The notes beneath the pieces were generated by a model. That model did not search any database. It was not told the DNA's origin and saw only the letters and a program-made list of their open reading frames with translations. Shown here one piece after another: positions 8,253 through 15,958 of a DNA stretch of 39,330 nucleotides. The stretch's first letter is position 1; every line of letters starts with the position of its first letter. This stretch comes from an uncultured bacterium (GTDB lineage Bacteria > Bacillota > Clostridia > Lachnospirales > Lachnospiraceae): NCBI GenBank assembly GCA_948467735.1, contig CAOKFN010000045.1, forward strand, positions 1 to 39,330, read 5' to 3'. Made by a program: the position numbers and the translations under genes.

Positions 8253-9476
8253 ATGGCGGAGGGAATCAGCCTGATTATCATCAAGGACGGACAGGGCTGG
8301 GACGTTACCCAGCTGGTGGAACAGATCACATGGAGCGGCAGAAAAGGCGCCTCGGCCCGGACGCTTTCGGCAGATTTGGTGGACGACGACGGCTGCAGGC
8401 ACGCTCGCAGCGGGATCGACGTGGAGCAGGGATATCAATGCCTGTTCCATTACAACGGGGAGGAGCTTTTCCGGGGCGTCATTATGTCCCAGACACAGAA
8501 CCGTGAAAAAAAGCTTACATTCAAAGCCTATGACAACGGCATTTATCTGGCCAACAATAAGGACACATTCACCTATGAGAATAAGACGGCCAGCGACGTA
8601 TTCCGGGACTGCTGCACCCGCTTTGGCCTGCCCATGGGGGAGGTCGCGGAATGCACCTATAAAATCCCGGAGCTGACAAAGCCCAAGACGACGGCGTTCG
8701 ACGCGATTACGGACGCCCTGAGCCTTGATTTTGACGCTATGGGCATAAGGCATTATGTCACAAGCGCAAAGGGGAAATTGAACCTCCTCACAAGGCGGGA
8801 GAACATCATGCAGTGGGTGATTGAGGCGGGCCGGAACCTCTCCAATTACACCTATACAAAGAGCATGGAGAAGATTAAGACCCGTCTGAAAATGGTGTCC
8901 AAGGAGGGGACGACGCTGGCGGAGAAAATCAACGCCGGAATGGAAGGAAAGATCGGCATATTCCAAGAGATAGACCAGCCGGACGAAAGCCTTACCACGG
9001 CGCAGATCAACGACCTCATTGAGGGCATACTGGACGAAATGAGTACGCCGGAGCGGGCGCTGGACGTGGAAGCCATGGGGATAGCGGATGTTATTTCCGG
9101 GATTGGCGTTTATATCATTATCCCGGAGCTGGGAATCTCCCGAACCTTCTATGTGGACAGCGACACCCACACATTCAAGGACAACCTGCACACCATGTCG
9201 CTGAAGCTCAATTATGCGAACGACCTTTCCAAGCCGGGAAAAGGCAGCGGCGCCAATGGAGGAGGCGGGGATTACAAGGAGGGTGACATTGTTCAGTTCA
9301 ACGGCGGGCCTTATTACGTCAGCAGCATGGCGGGAAGCCCCGCGGAGCCGCCGTGTACGGCAGGCCCGGCAAAGATCACAATGACTGCCAAAGGCGCAAA
9401 GCACCCGTGGCACCTCATCCATACGGATGGCAGCACGAGGGTATATGGATGGGTGGACGACGGCACATTCAACTAG
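8253..9476 (+). CDS. XkdQ-like baseplate hub protein with C-terminal SH3-like domain (cassette 1)
   Basis: Residues 1-335 match the gp27/XkdQ hub family, which forms the ring joining tube and spike. Visible motifs are VTQLVEQITWSGRKGSASRT-type strands, FKAYDNGIYLANNKDTFTYE and TASDVFRDCCTRFGLP. A Gly-rich linker (SGANGGGG) leads to an about 65-residue domain beginning YKEGDIVQFNGGPYYVSS and ending YGWVDDGTFN. That form is typical of the SH3-like wall-binding modules attached to clostridial phage lysins and hubs. The cassette 2 hub (326 aa) lacks this extension. AGGAGG lies 6 bp before the ATG. The gene is bracketed by structured repeats R1 and R2, and R2 begins at its stop codon. Confidence 0.85.
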   Translation: MAEGISLIIIKDGQGWDVTQLVEQITWSGRKGASARTLSADLVDDDGCRHARSGIDVEQGYQCLFHYNGEELFRGVIMSQTQNREKKLTFKAYDNGIYLANNKDTFTYENKTASDVFRDCCTRFGLPMGEVAECTYKIPELTKPKTTAFDAITDALSLDFDAMGIRHYVTSAKGKLNLLTRRENIMQWVIEAGRNLSNYTYTKSMEKIKTRLKMVSKEGTTLAEKINAGMEGKIGIFQEIDQPDESLTTAQINDLIEGILDEMSTPERALDVEAMGIADVISGIGVYIIIPELGISRTFYVDSDTHTFKDNLHTMSLKLNYANDLSKPGKGSGANGGGGDYKEGDIVQFNGGPYYVSSMAGSPAEPPCTAGPAKITMTAKGAKHPWHLIHTDGSTRVYGWVDDGTFN

Positions 9477-9566
9477 TACCGAAACGAAAGCGCCCGGGAG
9501 AATTATCATCTGCGTCCAGAGCAGATGAAAACTGCTCCCCTTAAGAGGGCGCTGCAGTGAAGGGAC
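9476..9566 (+). repeat. Structured dispersed repeat, copy R2
   Basis: It starts at the last base of the hub gene. Arms AGCGCCC/GGGCGCT are kept as in R1, but the inner helices differ while still pairing (GGGAG/CTCCC, CATCTGC/GCAGATG), which supports selection on RNA or DNA structure. It is followed by GGAACTTAAAAACAGTC, the flank also seen at the right-end copies. Confidence 0.7.
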
Positions 9567-9610
9567 GGAACTTAAAAACAGTCACGGAACTTTAAATAGG
9601 AGGAGCGGAT

Positions 9611-10090
9611 ATGACAGCGGAAACGGAGAAAACAAGCCTCAAGCAGCTGATTCAGGGAATGACAGACAGCGGCATAGAGGTTCTGCAGGGGATAGTAAAG
9701 TCTGCAAGCCCCCTGAAAATACAGATGGTCAATGACGAAAAGCTGACAATCGGGCCAAACATCACTTATATTCCGAGGCACTTGACGGACTACAAAACGG
9801 AAATCAGCGGCCCCAATATTCAAGAGTACTATTACACCGGAAGCGGCACGGAAAGCAGCACCGAGAGCAGCACGGAAAGCAGCACATGGAGCAGCGCGGA
9901 AAGCAGTACCGAGAGCAGCATGGAAAGCAGCACGGAAAGCAATACTGCCCCTGTTGCGCCCCCGCATGTCCACGCATTGGGGAGAATACAGGTCACGGTA
10001 CATAACGCCCTGAAAGTCGGGGAGAAGGTTCACGTCCTTTCCTTCAACCACGGGAAACAGTATTATGTGCTGGACAGGACGGAGGGATAG
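9611..10090 (+). CDS. XkdR-like (DUF2577) baseplate protein with Ser/Thr/Glu repeat insert (cassette 1)
   Basis: This 159-residue protein fits the DUF2577 family next to the hub in PBSX-like tails: N-terminal helix (LKQLIQGMTDSGIEVL), a strand region around SASPLKIQMVNDEKLTIGP, a His-rich HVHALG segment and a C-terminal GEKVHVLSF..QYYVLDR. Residues about 77-112 are an inserted low-complexity stretch of Glu-Ser-Ser-Thr repeats, encoded by a 12-bp repeat at about 9842-9943. The cassette 2 homologue (26530-26973) has an ordinary loop there. GGAGGAG precedes the ATG. The insert is probably a flexible loop. Confidence 0.8.
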   Translation: MTAETEKTSLKQLIQGMTDSGIEVLQGIVKSASPLKIQMVNDEKLTIGPNITYIPRHLTDYKTEISGPNIQEYYYTGSGTESSTESSTESSTWSSAESSTESSMESSTESNTAPVAPPHVHALGRIQVTVHNALKVGEKVHVLSFNHGKQYYVLDRTEG

Positions 10091-10092
10091 TT

Positions 10093-10500
10093 ATGGCAGA
10101 GACTTTTATCCCCATCCCCATAGATACGGTCACGGAGGCGGAGGAGCAGCCGTCGCTGACATACCGCCTTGACCTTGAAAACGGGCGGATTGCGGGCCGG
10201 ATAGACAAGCTGGAAGCGGTCAACCAAGCGATCCGCAAAGCGATTATCACGCCCCGTTTCAAATGCCTCATTTACGATAACCAGTACGGCTGCGAGGCAG
10301 AGGAGGCGGTCATAGCAAAGGACGCAGGCAGGGAATACATGGAGGCCGTGACGGAGGGCTTCGTCAAGGACGCCCTGCGCCCGGACACACGCATATTGTC
10401 CGTTTACGATTTTCAGTTTGAGTTTAAGGAGGACAGGGCTTGCGTGTTTTTCCGGGCGGATACGATATTTGGAGAAACGCAGATAGAGGAGGTGATTTAA
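10093..10500 (+). CDS. XkdS-like (DUF2634, gp25-type) baseplate wedge protein (cassette 1)
   Basis: This 135-residue protein begins 3 bp after the previous stop. LTYRLDLENGRIAGRIDKLEAVNQAIRKAI and PRFKCLIYDNQYGCE match the DUF2634/gp25-like wedge family, which connects the first sheath disc to the baseplate. The later part (RILSVYDFQFEF) matches the family's C-terminal strand pair. The gene order LysM, hub, XkdR, XkdS, J, U is that of PBSX. It pairs with 26970-27374 in cassette 2. Confidence 0.9.
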   Translation: MAETFIPIPIDTVTEAEEQPSLTYRLDLENGRIAGRIDKLEAVNQAIRKAIITPRFKCLIYDNQYGCEAEEAVIAKDAGREYMEAVTEGFVKDALRPDTRILSVYDFQFEFKEDRACVFFRADTIFGETQIEEVI

Positions 10501-10501
10501 C

Positions 10502-11617
10502 GTGTTTGAGGATTATACATACGAAAGGCTCTTGGAGGACGTGCTGGACAACGCGCCGGAGGACATTGACACCCGGCAGGGGAGTATTTTTTATGACGCG
10601 GTTTCCGGCATTCTATTGAAGGTCGCAAAGCTCTACACCGACCTTGACCTCGTTGTGGACATGGTAAGCGTGGCTTCGGCTTCCGGGGAAGCGCTTGACG
10701 CAAGGGCCGGGGAATACGGCATTACAAGGCTTGCGCCCACCCGGGCCAAATACCTTGCCGTCTTTGAGGGAGTTACGCCCCGGGCCGGGGAGCGGTTCTA
10801 TAACGACGGGCGGTATTTCACTTATAGGGAAGGGGAGGAAAACGGCCGGACGATTGCTTATTTTGAGGCCGAGGCGGCAGGCAGCGGCGGCAGCGATATC
10901 TACAAGGGAACGCCGGCCGTCCCGGTAAACAGCATTGAGGGGCTGATTTCGGCGGAGTTTGGCGGCCTTTACGAGAACGGCAGCGACGCGGAGGACGACG
11001 AGAGCCTCCGCACCCGGGTGCAGGAAAAGATTGCAGGCCCGGCGGAGAACGGAAACAAGCAGCACTATAAGACTTGGTGCGAAAGCATCGACGGGGTGGG
11101 CCGGGCAAGGATATTCCCCCTGTGGAACGGGCCGAACACGGTCAAGGCCGTCCTTATCGACGGCGAGGGACAGCCATGCAGCCCCTCAAAGGCGGCGGAG
11201 GTGCAGCAATTTGTTGACCCGGCGGCAAAGGGCGGTACGGTCACGGTGGACGGCAGGACGTACACCGTGGGGGACGGGCTGGGGGAGGGAGCGGCGAATC
11301 TTGGCGCGCATTTTACGGCGGCGGGAGCGCTGCCGGCTGCGGTCAATGTGAGCTTCAAGGCGGAGCTGGCAGAGGGAGCGGCGCCCGAACAAGCGCGGCA
11401 GGAGGCGGCGGAGGCCATTGAGGCTTATTTCAAGAGGCTGGTTCTGGACACGGCGGAGGAGGCGGAGATTGTGGTCAGGGTATCGGCTGTGGGGGCGATT
11501 TTAAGCGGACTGCGGAGCATCCTTGATTACAGTGATTTGAAGCTCAACGGGGCGGCGGCAAACATCACGCCCGGAGAGGACGGCGTGCCCGTTATCGGGG
11601 AGGTGGCGGTTTCGTGA
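10502..11617 (+). CDS. XkdT-like baseplate J protein (cassette 1)
   Basis: This 371-residue baseplate J (gp6/gp47 family) wedge protein has N-terminal FEDYTYERLLEDVLDNAP and DTRQGSIFYDAVSG, a central GLISAEFGGLYENGSDAEDDESLRTR, and the conserved NGNKQHYKTWCESIDGVGRARIFPLW. Wedge proteins carry the sheath-triggering movement. It starts at a GTG one base after the XkdS stop, with GGAGGTG upstream, and its end overlaps the XkdU start by 4 bp (GTGA). Similarity to the cassette 2 homologue is moderate, so the cassettes are old or separately acquired. Confidence 0.92.
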   Translation: MFEDYTYERLLEDVLDNAPEDIDTRQGSIFYDAVSGILLKVAKLYTDLDLVVDMVSVASASGEALDARAGEYGITRLAPTRAKYLAVFEGVTPRAGERFYNDGRYFTYREGEENGRTIAYFEAEAAGSGGSDIYKGTPAVPVNSIEGLISAEFGGLYENGSDAEDDESLRTRVQEKIAGPAENGNKQHYKTWCESIDGVGRARIFPLWNGPNTVKAVLIDGEGQPCSPSKAAEVQQFVDPAAKGGTVTVDGRTYTVGDGLGEGAANLGAHFTAAGALPAAVNVSFKAELAEGAAPEQARQEAAEAIEAYFKRLVLDTAEEAEIVVRVSAVGAILSGLRSILDYSDLKLNGAAANITPGEDGVPVIGEVAVS

Positions 11618-12582
11618 AATTTTATGAAAAGTATTACCCCGGCGGTTACGAGGAGCTGATCACCTATTACCCCCGGTTTTATCGGGACGTGTTTGAAATG
11701 ACGGAAATCCTCAAGGCCCACGGCAGGATTGCGGACGGCATAGAGGGGAACATTGAGCGGACGTACCGCAGCGGCTTCATTGATTATGCGGACGAGGCGG
11801 TCATAGGAAAGCTGGAAAGGTTTCTGGGGGCAGCGCCCGGCGGGAGCCGTACTCTGGAGGAGCGCAGGCGGCTGGTGAAATCGTATTTCGTGGGTTCCGG
11901 AAAGCTTTCGGCGTCCAAGCTGAACGAGATCATCCGGACCAGCATGGAGACAGAGGCGGACATAGAGCTTGCCAGAGGCGATGAGGAGGGAAATCACTGG
12001 CTGTTTCTGAGATTCGACAGCGGCAGTGACGAAACCCTCCATTTTGGCAATCTGCGCACCATTCTGGATAAGAAACTTCCCGCGAATCTGAAGTATAGGC
12101 TGAATGTCCAATATGACACGGACATCCGCATTTCCGACATAGAGAGAGCGGAATTTACCCATATGGACGTGCAGGCATTTTTCTATTATTTCAAAAGGAT
12201 ACTGAACGGCGGCTGGCCCCTTGACGGCTCCGTCAGCCTCGGCCAGATCCCCATATGTGAGACTGCCATGGGGATAGTCATGGGGGCTGTCAGCGCGGTT
12301 TGGAAAGGAAAGGCATCCGTTCCGGCACTGTACATTAACGCCGCATTCCCCGCCGCGGCGGCCGGGAGCCGATGCGGCATGGAAAACGGGCTCCGGATGG
12401 ATGCATCCAAAGCGCTGGATGCAGAAATGAAGGATGCCGGAGTCAATATCCCCCTGCGTTTGGAAACGGGGGTGGAGACAAAATATGTAACTGTTGAAAA
12501 GGATTTATGGTGTCTGGCCGGAGAGGTTTTGATGGACGGTTCGCGGATGCTGGACGCCGAAATATGGGAGGAGGATTTGTAA
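11614..12582 (+). CDS. XkdU-like (DUF2313) baseplate protein with extended C-terminus (cassette 1)
   Basis: The first about 190 residues (YYPRFYRDVFEMTEILKAH, FIDYADEAVIGKLERFLG, RRRLVKSYF, LSASKLNEIIR) match the XkdU/gpI-type protein that links wedge and fibre. The total of 322 residues exceeds the roughly 180-200 usual for the family and the 179 of the cassette 2 homologue. The extra part continues with SLGQIPICETAMG and RMDASKALDAEMKDAG, possibly an adaptor for this cassette's fibre. It starts at GTG overlapping the baseplate J stop. Confidence 0.83.
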   Translation: MKFYEKYYPGGYEELITYYPRFYRDVFEMTEILKAHGRIADGIEGNIERTYRSGFIDYADEAVIGKLERFLGAAPGGSRTLEERRRLVKSYFVGSGKLSASKLNEIIRTSMETEADIELARGDEEGNHWLFLRFDSGSDETLHFGNLRTILDKKLPANLKYRLNVQYDTDIRISDIERAEFTHMDVQAFFYYFKRILNGGWPLDGSVSLGQIPICETAMGIVMGAVSAVWKGKASVPALYINAAFPAAAAGSRCGMENGLRMDASKALDAEMKDAGVNIPLRLETGVETKYVTVEKDLWCLAGEVLMDGSRMLDAEIWEEDL

Positions 12583-12583
12583 T

Positions 12584-12964
12584 ATGGCAGATGCAGTAGT
12601 AACAATTGCGGCGAGAAAAAAGATGGCGAGGGCCCGGGCGGGGGAGATACAGCTTCCGCCCATAGCCGGAATGGCGTTCGGAACGGGCGGCGTGGACGAC
12701 GGAGGAAACCCGGTGCAGCCCTTGGTCAGCGACGAGGGGCTTAAGAATGAGGTGTTCCGGAAGGCGGCTGACAGCCATGAATTTATTGACGACACCACAT
12801 GCCGGTATCTATGCACGCTGGCGGCGGACGAGTGCGCGGGCGAGGAGATCAGTGAGCTGGGGCTGTATGATTCGGAGGGGGACATTATCGCCATTAAGAC
12901 ATTCAAAAGCAAGGGGAAGGACGCCGACTTGGAGATGACATTCCGGGTCGATGACATTTTTTAA
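12584..12964 (+). CDS. Tail-collar/fibre-associated small protein (cassette 1)
   Basis: This 126-residue protein begins MADAVVTIAARKKMARARAG and contains IAGMAFGTGGVDDGGNP and CAGEEISELGLYDSEGDIIAIKTF. The latter resembles the N-terminal tail-collar (DUF3751-like) region of phage fibres, here encoded as a separate small gene. It probably attaches the fibre at 12992 to the baseplate. GGAGGAGG precedes the ATG, and the gene starts 1 bp after the XkdU stop. In cassette 2 the comparable function sits in the fibre's own N-terminus. Confidence 0.75.
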   Translation: MADAVVTIAARKKMARARAGEIQLPPIAGMAFGTGGVDDGGNPVQPLVSDEGLKNEVFRKAADSHEFIDDTTCRYLCTLAADECAGEEISELGLYDSEGDIIAIKTFKSKGKDADLEMTFRVDDIF

Positions 12965-12991
12965 AACGGACGGGAAAAGGAGGAGACGGTT

Positions 12992-14536
12992 ATGGCAGAC
13001 TTTGAAATACCGGAAAAACCGGAATTTTCGCTGCAGATAAGAAAATTTGAGACTGCGGACCCGGCGCATGCGGATCTGTTTAATGCGGTTATCCGGCAGA
13101 TGCTGGGCAATGAGGCTTTTTTAAGGGCATTTGCGGAGCAGCTCCGGCAGGGGGCGCAGCAGCATATGTCCGATACAGCCAATCCGCATCATGCAACAAA
13201 AGAGCAGATTGGCTTAGGGAATGCGGACAATACGGCGGATATGGACAAGCCCGTGTCCGCCGCCCAGCAGGAGGCCCTTGACGCGCTCTATGCCCAGCTG
13301 GCGGCATACACGGACAAGTCCGTGGCGGATCTGATAAACGGCGCGCCTTCTACGCTGGACACGCTGGGGGAGATAGCGGAGGCCATGCTGGAGAATGAGG
13401 ACGTGGTGTCCGCGCTGGACGCCGCCGTAGGGACAAAGGCGGACGCGGCGGAGTTTGACAGCCATGAGAAGGACAAAACGGCCCATGTGACGGAGGCGGA
13501 GCGCAGGAAGTGGAATTCCGGAGAGGCGGACACGCTGGACGGGAAGCACTATTCGGACATTGAGGCGCTGATTCCTGAAAATGTGGAATCCTATGTATCC
13601 GCCCACCGGGAAGAGCTCAGGGGACCTCAGGGATATACCGGAGCGACAGGGCAGCAGGGGCCTAGGGGATATACGGGCGAGACAGGGCCGCAAGGCCCAA
13701 AAGGGGAAACGGGCGCACAGGGGCCTAGGGGATATACAGGCCCGCAGGGTCCCAAGGGGGACACCGGTGACGCCATATCCGGATATACATGGGACGTGGG
13801 CACGGAGAACACAAAAGACACATGGCTCCTTGTTATCAATGAAATGAAGGTGCAGCACCGCCATATCGACACGCTTCCGTTCGCACAGCCCTCACATACC
13901 CACGACTATCTGCCGACAGGCGGCGGCACGATAAATGGACATCTTTATATGCAGGGTTCGATATTTATGAATGGACAGTCGGTAATTCTGGGAAACAATT
14001 CAGGCGCATATATAAAAGGCAGCGGCAGCAATGCTGTTGTGGCAGCAAATTCTTACTTAAATCTGCAGTCTCCCGGCATCCAGTGCCGGAATTATGACGA
14101 TACTGCGTGGGCAGGCATCTCCGCTTCCGGATTCCATACACAGGATAACTCGTCAAGAAAACTGAAGGAGAATATAAAAGAAATTACAGATGAGCGTGCC
14201 AGACAGATACTTAATGTCAAAGTGGTTACGTTTGATTATAAAGAAGGTGTATTTGAAGAACAGTACAGGTACAACCGCTCCGGCGTTATAGCGGAAGATA
14301 CGGAGGGGGTCTGCCCGGAAGTCATAAACTACAGCAATGGCGAGCCTTCCGGCGTACAGTATGACAGGTTCATACCGTACCTCATCCGGATGGCGCAGCT
14401 GCAGCAAGGGGAAATCGAGATGCAGCAAAAGGAGATTGAGGAGCTGAAAAAGGAAAATGCCGGACTAAAGAAGGAACATGCGGAGCTTAAGGAGAGGATG
14501 GGCAGGATGGAGGCGGCCTTGGGCGCTCTCGCTTAA
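12992..14536 (+). CDS. Tail fibre with collagen-like repeats and S74 intramolecular chaperone (cassette 1)
   Basis: This 514-residue fibre has an N-terminal attachment region. Residues about 75-175 include GLGNADNTADMDKPVSAAQQ and STLDTLGEIAEAM, shared with the cassette 2 fibre. Collagen-like Gly-X-Y repeats run from about 210 to 258, followed by a receptor-binding region and a C-terminal Peptidase S74 chaperone from about 387 (SSRKLKENI). The chaperone trimerises the fibre and normally cleaves itself off at the Ser. Here Ser387 and Lys392 are present, but the usual Asp after the Ser is replaced by Ser. A heptad coiled coil ends the protein. Its TAA overlaps the stop of the convergent gene at 14533. 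Confidence 0.88.
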   Translation: MADFEIPEKPEFSLQIRKFETADPAHADLFNAVIRQMLGNEAFLRAFAEQLRQGAQQHMSDTANPHHATKEQIGLGNADNTADMDKPVSAAQQEALDALYAQLAAYTDKSVADLINGAPSTLDTLGEIAEAMLENEDVVSALDAAVGTKADAAEFDSHEKDKTAHVTEAERRKWNSGEADTLDGKHYSDIEALIPENVESYVSAHREELRGPQGYTGATGQQGPRGYTGETGPQGPKGETGAQGPRGYTGPQGPKGDTGDAISGYTWDVGTENTKDTWLLVINEMKVQHRHIDTLPFAQPSHTHDYLPTGGGTINGHLYMQGSIFMNGQSVILGNNSGAYIKGSGSNAVVAANSYLNLQSPGIQCRNYDDTAWAGISASGFHTQDNSSRKLKENIKEITDERARQILNVKVVTFDYKEGVFEEQYRYNRSGVIAEDTEGVCPEVINYSNGEPSGVQYDRFIPYLIRMAQLQQGEIEMQQKEIEELKKENAGLKKEHAELKERMGRMEAALGALA

Positions 14537-15144
14537 AGCTCTATTGACTTGGGGGCGGAGGTGTCGTTCTGCTTAAAATCCTTTTGCACATTGTGGGCGA
14601 ATGTGCCGCTGGCCGCTGTGTCGAGTATCACATATTTGTCGCTGCCGTCGCTGGTGTAGGAAATGACAAGATATATCGTCGTGGCAATCAGTGAGCCAAG
14701 AACTGCCCCGCTCATGCCTCCGAAGATGTACTTGCCCGCCACTGCCCCGGTCGTCATCTGGGATTTCATGGCTTCTCCGGTTACGCAGTCAATATCCGAG
14801 ATCTTGCTTCTTGCGATTGAGATTTCCTGATTGTCCTTTTTGAACAAGATTTTTTCCGGCCCGTAGTAAACATCCACAAGAACGCCTTTTGCCAGTGGAA
14901 GACCCTCAGTGTGCTTAAGGGTTGCGGTCAGTGTTGCTCCGTATTGCTGCATAAGGCGTTTTTTTGTACGCTTCTTTGTCGAAAAAACTTTCCACACCAA
15001 GTAGATGCTGTAGCCTAAAAATAAAAGATATAATAACAGCTTAACCGTGAGGAAAGCCACGGAATCATTTTTTGAAGGCAATGGCAGGATAATAAACAAA
15101 AAAATGGCTGCGGTGATAGAAATAATCTTATCCTTTTTACTCAT
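14533..15144 (-). CDS. Membrane protein with PH-like beta-rich domain (moron-like)
   Basis: This 203-residue protein has two hydrophobic segments near the N-terminus (IISITAAIFLFIILPLP; VKLLLYLLFLGYSIYLVW), a basic stretch, then a cytoplasmic beta-rich domain (YYGPEKILFKKDNQEISIA, SKISDIDCVTGEA) and a Gly-rich membrane hairpin (FGGMSGAVLGSLIA). Domain layout resembles the products of 23655 and 24580. The start is set at the ATG at 15144, because the upstream in-frame GTG at 15291 lies at the predicted transcription start. Its stop overlaps the fibre stop by 3 bp. Function is unknown; an accessory or immunity role is only a guess. Confidence 0.6.
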   Translation of the reverse strand: MSKKDKIISITAAIFLFIILPLPSKNDSVAFLTVKLLLYLLFLGYSIYLVWKVFSTKKRTKKRLMQQYGATLTATLKHTEGLPLAKGVLVDVYYGPEKILFKKDNQEISIARSKISDIDCVTGEAMKSQMTTGAVAGKYIFGGMSGAVLGSLIATTIYLVISYTSDGSDKYVILDTAASGTFAHNVQKDFKQNDTSAPKSIEL

Positions 15145-15292
15145 GTCTTTCTCTTTCTGGCGCTTGCCGCCTTGCTCGTCAGGGTTTTCTAACTGTAATT
15201 TATATTGACGACCGCTAAAATTTACCGTGCCGTCCGACTCACGAGCGGCAGATTCTATGAACTGACAGCAAATTTTACCGCACGTAAACACA

Positions 15293-15321
15293 ATTATAGT
15301 TTATATATGGCGAAAAGTCAA
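15293..15321 (-). promoter_or_regulatory. Promoter of the reverse-strand membrane protein gene
   Basis: On the reverse strand TTGACT (15321-15316) and TATAAT (15298-15293) are separated by 17 bp, a near-consensus sigma-A promoter. It would leave an about 140-nt leader before the ATG at 15144. Confidence 0.65.
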
Positions 15322-15457
15322 CCATTGTCCAAAAGTATTTTGACAATTTCAGCCATAAATCGTGTTGACACTGATCGTCTGCTTTCGCAGCTTCATAGCC
15401 AAGGATAGCTGCATCGGGATAAGTTTTTGAGGGAGGTTCAAGATTGTGGAGGAGAAT

Positions 15458-15568
15458 ATGGACAATGATCTTGCCAGAGGCATGGGCTGTGGAGACAGAC
15501 GTTCAACGTTAATGCGATTTCTCGGCTCAAATTCAGCTGCTTTTTGGCTGTCAGTGGATTATAAATAA
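15458..15568 (+). CDS. Possible small protein of 36 residues
   Basis: ATG follows GGAGGAGAAT and opens a 36-codon frame beginning MDNDLARGMGCGDRRSTLMR. No domain is seen. The last third runs through the lipoprotein-type promoter at 15537-15565, which makes it less likely to be a conserved gene. It is reported only for its good ribosome site in an otherwise empty stretch (15292-15536). Confidence 0.22.
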   Translation: MDNDLARGMGCGDRRSTLMRFLGSNSAAFWLSVDYK

Positions 15569-15617
15569 ACAAAGCGTACAAGCAAATATCTGGGTAGAGG
15601 GGAAAGTATTATGACAA
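15537..15617 (+). pseudogene. Lipoprotein promoter and start codon with the gene deleted (copy 3)
   Basis: CTGCTT (15537-15542) and TATAAA (15560-15565), 17 bp apart, correspond to the promoters at 1259 and 2359. GGGGAAAGTATTATGACA at 15600-15616 matches the ribosome site and first codons of the lipoprotein gene. The sequence then passes at once into GCACTGAAAGAATTTG, which in the other copies lies after the lipoprotein gene. The entire reading frame is missing, so this is a deletion scar. Confidence 0.6.
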
Positions 15618-15637
15618 GCACTGAAAGAATTTGTAAG

Positions 15638-15723
15638 AACCTACCCAAACCTACTTTGCGATGTGTTATTATGGTATTGTCAAAAATCAGCTGACAGGAA
15701 GTTGTTCCGGTCGGCCGATTTTT
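15638..15723 (+). promoter_or_regulatory. Direct-repeat promoter with 5' hairpin, copy C (ahead of cassette 2)
   Basis: AACCTAC half-sites at 15638-15644 and 15648-15654, TATTAT at 15667-15672, and a hairpin at 15682-15723. The hairpin sequence differs from copies A and B, yet the outer A/T stem and most inner pairs are retained with substitutions on both arms, so structure is kept while sequence drifts. It is followed by a T-rich stretch. This is the likely promoter of cassette 2. The 235 bp from here to the first gene hold no supported gene. Confidence 0.6.
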
Positions 15724-15958
15724 ATTTATATCAATCAAATTCTCGCGAGACGTGTCTTTTGGTATTTGTAACGCTAAAACCCGCAGAGAATGCTTCCCGG
15801 TGTCTGCGAGAAATGAAAAGGAGGTGCCGATAAATGACAGATAGATGATAGAGTGAAACAAACAGCCGTAAGGTTCGCAGGGATGGGCCAAGGGACGAAG
15901 GATTTTCGGCGGAGCCGTCGGCGCATAAACAGGAAGAAAATCAGGAGGGATGCATGAA

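Noticed and set aside
8007..9509. 500-codon open frame on the reverse strand
   Set aside because: It lies wholly antisense to the hub gene, has no ribosome site or recognisable domain, and arises from the biased third positions of the forward gene.
265..14536. Diversity-generating retroelement acting on fibre or tape measure
   Set aside because: No reverse transcriptase gene or adenine-biased template/variable pair is seen. The repeated fragments correspond to the tape-measure N-terminus and show frameshifts and deletions, not A-specific changes.
15853..15957. 34-codon basic forward frame starting at GTG before the tail terminator gene
   Set aside because: It has a weak ribosome site and no recognised family. 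It may be a relic of a head-tail gene, but there is not enough evidence to call it.
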